Source: Ilumatobacteraceae bacterium (GTDB taxonomy: Bacteria; Actinomycetota; Acidimicrobiia; Acidimicrobiales; Ilumatobacteraceae). From it: 8,052 nucleotides of DNA. A model generated the notes under the pieces. The model was not told the origin of the DNA, made no database searches, and saw nothing but the letters and a program-made list of their open reading frames with translations. Both the position numbers and the translations under genes were made by a program. Shown piece by piece: positions 6,279 to 8,052 of this stretch (the stretch's first letter is position 1; each line of letters opens with the position of its first letter). The stretch is taken from the NCBI GenBank assembly GCA_019090765.1, contig JAHRVJ010000077.1:1-8052 (forward strand). The letters are read 5' to 3'.

Positions 6279-7108
6279 ACAATTCTGCCGTGGTCAACCC
6301 GGTGCCGTCTGACGCAGTTGTCGTCGATGGTGTTTCGATGGTTTTCAACGAAGGCCAACAGAATCAGGTTGAGGCCTTGGGCAGTATTGACCTGGTGATC
6401 AGGCCGGGCGATTTCGTGTCGCTGATCGGGCCGTCCGGTTGCGGTAAGTCGACTCTGCTGCGGCTCATAGCGAACCTGCTCGACCCGACTGCGGGCAGCG
6501 TGTTGGTCAACGGCAAGTCCGCCAGCCAGGCCCGTGTCGAGCAGGACTATGGGATGGCTTTTCAGCAATCGGGATTGTTCGAATGGCGCAACGTACAGAA
6601 GAACATCGAGCTGCCGCTCGAGCTGAAAGGCTGGTCGAAGGCGAGGCGTCGCGAGCGGTCGGCCGAGATGTTGGAGCTGGTAAAGCTCTCGGATTTTGCT
6701 GCGCATATGCCTTGGCAGCTATCGGGAGGAATGCAGCAACGGGTGGCAATTGCCCGCGCGCTCGCAGCTCACCCACCGCTATTACTGATGGACGAGCCAT
6801 TCGGTGCGCTCGACGAAATGACCCGCGAGCACATGCAGGCCGAACTGCTCCGGATTTGTGCCGCCGCCGAGACAACGGTCGTGTTTGTGACTCACTCGAT
6901 ACCCGAAGCGGTGTATCTGTCGAATCGCGTGGTCGTCATGTCGCCGCGGCCAGGGCGAATCACCGAGATCATCGATGTTGACCTGGGTGATGATCGTGAC
7001 GAGGACTCGCGCGAAGACGACGAGTTTTACGCTCGGATAACCGATGTTCGAGAAGCTTTACGTGGTGCCGATCGGGTTGCCGGTGCGCGCGGTATCGAGG
7101 ATCGGTGA
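6275..7108 (+). CDS. ABC transporter ATP-binding protein (NitT/TauT type)
   Basis: The 277-residue cytoplasmic ATPase powers the importer. Every ABC motif is intact: Walker A GPSGCGKST (52-60), Q-loop around Gln97/Gln98 (AFQQSGLFEW), signature LSGGMQQR (149-156), Walker B LLLMDEP (169-175) with catalytic Glu174, the D-loop GALDE, and switch His207 (VTHSIPEAV). The sequence resembles SsuB/TauB/ThiZ-type subunits. After the catalytic core comes an acidic-basic tail (about 236-277, LGDDRDEDSREDDE) with no regulatory domain that I recognise. The ATG at 6275 overlaps the permease 1 stop as ATGA, and the stop overlaps the permease 2 start as TGATG, so the three transporter genes are translationally coupled. 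Confidence 0.94.
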   Translation: MNNSAVVNPVPSDAVVVDGVSMVFNEGQQNQVEALGSIDLVIRPGDFVSLIGPSGCGKSTLLRLIANLLDPTAGSVLVNGKSASQARVEQDYGMAFQQSGLFEWRNVQKNIELPLELKGWSKARRRERSAEMLELVKLSDFAAHMPWQLSGGMQQRVAIARALAAHPPLLLMDEPFGALDEMTREHMQAELLRICAAAETTVVFVTHSIPEAVYLSNRVVVMSPRPGRITEIIDVDLGDDRDEDSREDDEFYARITDVREALRGADRVAGARGIEDR

Positions 7109-7923
7109 TGTTCCGCAAGATTGTCGCCGCGGTCCTACCGCCGATCGTGGTTGGCGCGCTATTTCTCGGGCTGTGGGAGTTGATTGTCAAGGCCTTCGAC
7201 ATTAAGCCGTTCCTACTACCTGCCCCATCGGCCATCTGGGCGGAGTTGATTGATCGCTCAGACGACATCATCGACGCAACTCTGAACACCGGTACCAACG
7301 CGCTAGTCGGGCTCCTGTTTGGGGTGGTGTTCGGCGTCGCGATGAGCTTCGTGTTGATGCGGTTCCAGGTCGCCAACGAGCTGATTACCCCGCTGGCGGT
7401 GGCGCTCAATGCGATCCCGATCATCGTGCTGGTACCGGTATTCAACAACATGTTCTCTTCTACCACCGAGGTTCCGCGGCGATTGATGGTGACGTTGATC
7501 GTGTTCTTCATTGTGATGGTCAACGTGGCTAAGGGTCTACGACAGGTGAGCCCAACTCACCTCGAACTAATGCGTTCGTATGCGGCGTCCCCCACCTCGA
7601 TACTGGTGAAGACGCGGATCCCGAATGCGGTGCCGTACCTATTTACAGCGTTGAAGATTTCGGCTCCGGCGGCTGTTATCACTGCCTTCGTTGCGGAGTA
7701 CTTTGGCGGGCGGCAGAACGGGCTGGGATACAGCATCACCTCCAATGCGGCAGCCTCACGAAATGCGGCTTCATGGGCGTACGTCATCGGGGCCTGCACA
7801 CTCGGGCTAATTTTCTATTTGGTGTCGATCGGGTTGGAAAAAACTCTGTCGCCATCGGATGGTTCCACACAAGCAAGGCAACAACAATCAGGGGGCTTGA
7901 CCCCCGGGGGAGTGACAACATGA
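7108..7923 (+). CDS. ABC transporter permease 2 (NitT/TauT/thiamine-precursor type)
   Basis: The 271-residue membrane subunit is the presumed heterodimer partner of permease 1. Hydrophobic segments lie near residues 8-30, 62-84, 93-113, 128-142, 183-200 and 224-245. The first periplasmic stretch has the canonical family motif FLLPAPSAIW (36-45). The ATPase-coupling loop (about 152-182) carries LELMRSYAASP and RIPNAVPYLFTALKI, sharing LELMxSYAAS with permease 1. The ATG at 7108 is preferred: GAGG at 7097-7100 sits 7 nt upstream and TGATG overlap matches the coupling used elsewhere. A GTG at 7105 would add one residue and have a tighter 4-nt spacing. The C-terminal 24 residues (SPSDGSTQARQQQSGGLTPGGVTT) are low-complexity, and their codons form a G-run hairpin ahead of the next gene. 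The stop overlaps the lipoprotein start as ATGA. Confidence 0.88.
   Translation: MFRKIVAAVLPPIVVGALFLGLWELIVKAFDIKPFLLPAPSAIWAELIDRSDDIIDATLNTGTNALVGLLFGVVFGVAMSFVLMRFQVANELITPLAVALNAIPIIVLVPVFNNMFSSTTEVPRRLMVTLIVFFIVMVNVAKGLRQVSPTHLELMRSYAASPTSILVKTRIPNAVPYLFTALKISAPAAVITAFVAEYFGGRQNGLGYSITSNAAASRNAASWAYVIGACTLGLIFYLVSIGLEKTLSPSDGSTQARQQQSGGLTPGGVTT
7891..7905 (+). other. G5/C5 hairpin just upstream of the lipoprotein ribosome-binding site
   Basis: GGGGG (7891-7895), CTTGA loop, CCCCC (7901-7905) forms a five-pair G-C hairpin inside the last codons of permease 2. It is directly followed by a second GGGGG (7906-7910) that is the core of the next gene's Shine-Dalgarno. The two G-runs compete for one C-run, although the adjacent pair can close only about three base pairs. 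It could modulate initiation, processing or stability between permease and binding protein. Confidence 0.45.
7906..7912 (+). promoter_or_regulatory. Ribosome-binding site of the substrate-binding lipoprotein
   Basis: GGGGGAG ends 7 nt before the ATG at 7920 and supports that start. The GTG at 7912 hits a stop after two further codons. The site abuts, and may compete with, the G5/C5 hairpin. Confidence 0.55.
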
Positions 7924-8052
7924 TTAGGAAACGAAGAAGTGTGCTATCGGCAGGTGTCGTAGCGTTGGCATTGATCGCCGCGTCCTGTGGCTCTGACGAT
8001 GATTCGTCATCGTCAGACGGCACCACGGCCGACACCGCGTCAGGCGACACCA
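7920..8052 (+). CDS. ABC transporter substrate-binding lipoprotein (partial, N-terminus only)
   Basis: The open frame from ATG 7920 runs 44 codons to the window end. It encodes a lipoprotein signal peptide: basic start MIRKRRS, hydrophobic core VVALALIA, then a lipobox-like AAS-Cys with Cys23 as the predicted lipidation site (Ala at -3 is less usual than Leu but acceptable). The mature start GSDDDSSSSDGTTADTASGDT is an acidic, Ser/Thr-rich flexible linker of the kind common on actinobacterial solute-binding lipoproteins. The ligand domain lies outside the window. With two permeases and an ATPase immediately upstream and an ATGA overlap, it is almost certainly the importer's binding protein, probably of the NMT1/THI5/SsuA-like class given its partners; that class call is inference. 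Confidence 0.8.
   Translation, partial: MIRKRRSVLSAGVVALALIAASCGSDDDSSSSDGTTADTASGDT
7992..8017 (+). repeat. Perfect 11-bp inverted repeat with TTCG loop inside the lipoprotein linker
   Basis: TCTGACGATGA (7992-8002), loop TTCG (8003-8006), TCATCGTCAGA (8007-8017) pair perfectly, giving an mRNA hairpin with a UUCG tetraloop closed by an A-U pair. It falls on the codons for the SDDDSSSSD linker, so it may be a by-product of alternating Asp GAC/GAT and Ser TCG/TCA codons, or a selected mRNA element. Confidence 0.7.

Noticed and set aside
5972..6706. Minus-strand open frame (244 codons) opposite permease 1 and the ATPase
   Set aside because: It spans the overlap of two well-supported genes and has no recognisable domain or start signal, so it is an antisense shadow.
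7105..7107. GTG at 7105 as the permease 2 start
   Set aside because: It adds one residue and sits only 4 nt from GAGG. The ATG at 7108 has better spacing and the same TGATG coupling used upstream. The difference is functionally trivial.
1..8052. tRNA, rRNA, CRISPR array, insertion sequence or prophage genes
   Set aside because: I saw no cloverleaf-like segment, no regularly spaced direct repeats, no transposase-like protein and no terminal inverted repeats. The window is metabolic and compact throughout.

Overview
The window is moderately high-G+C DNA (roughly 60% by eye), tightly packed on the + strand with overlapping genes. It looks actinobacterial. Supporting points are a putative F420-dependent oxidoreductase, a lipoprotein whose mature end runs C-G-S-D-D-D-S-S-S-S-D, and a GC-rich terminator-like palindrome without a U-tract. 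The overall style recalls Acidimicrobiia such as Ilumatobacter relatives, but that placement is inference and no marker gene is present.

Layout. Positions 1-69 (- strand) may hold the start of an unrecognised gene. Positions 155-451 (- strand) encode a 98-residue DUF2007-like protein. A 120-bp divergent intergenic region (452-571) carries a plausible promoter for the + strand genes. Then follow, all on +: a beta-ureidopropionase of the nitrilase superfamily (572-1414), a dihydropyrimidinase/hydantoinase (1420-2835), a large near-perfect palindrome (2840-2888), a CoA-acylating (methyl)malonate-semialdehyde dehydrogenase (2910-4394), a luciferase-like F420-dependent oxidoreductase (4394-5416), and an ABC importer of the NitT/TauT/thiamine-precursor type. 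The importer consists of permease 1 (5424-6278), ATPase (6275-7108), permease 2 (7108-7923) and the start of a substrate-binding lipoprotein (7920 to beyond the window end). From the dehydrogenase onward, neighbouring genes overlap by 1-4 nt or are separated by only 7 nt, so this stretch is almost certainly one transcript.

How the genes work together. The set reads as a reductive pyrimidine (uracil/thymine) or hydantoin catabolic operon. The importer would bring in the base or a dihydro/hydantoin derivative. The dihydropyrimidinase opens the ring to an N-carbamoyl-beta-amino acid. The ureidopropionase releases beta-alanine or beta-aminoisobutyrate plus CO2 and NH3. After a transamination not encoded here, the dehydrogenase converts the semialdehyde to acetyl-CoA or propionyl-CoA. 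The ring-reducing enzyme (dihydropyrimidine dehydrogenase) and the aminotransferase are not in the window; they may lie downstream or elsewhere.

The most interesting element is the F420-type luciferase-like oxidoreductase embedded in this pathway, co-translated with the dehydrogenase. Its role is undefined, and it could supply the missing redox step. Three nucleic-acid structures also deserve attention: the palindrome splitting the operon, a G-run hairpin immediately upstream of the lipoprotein ribosome-binding site, and an 11-bp perfect hairpin with a UUCG loop inside the lipoprotein's linker codons.
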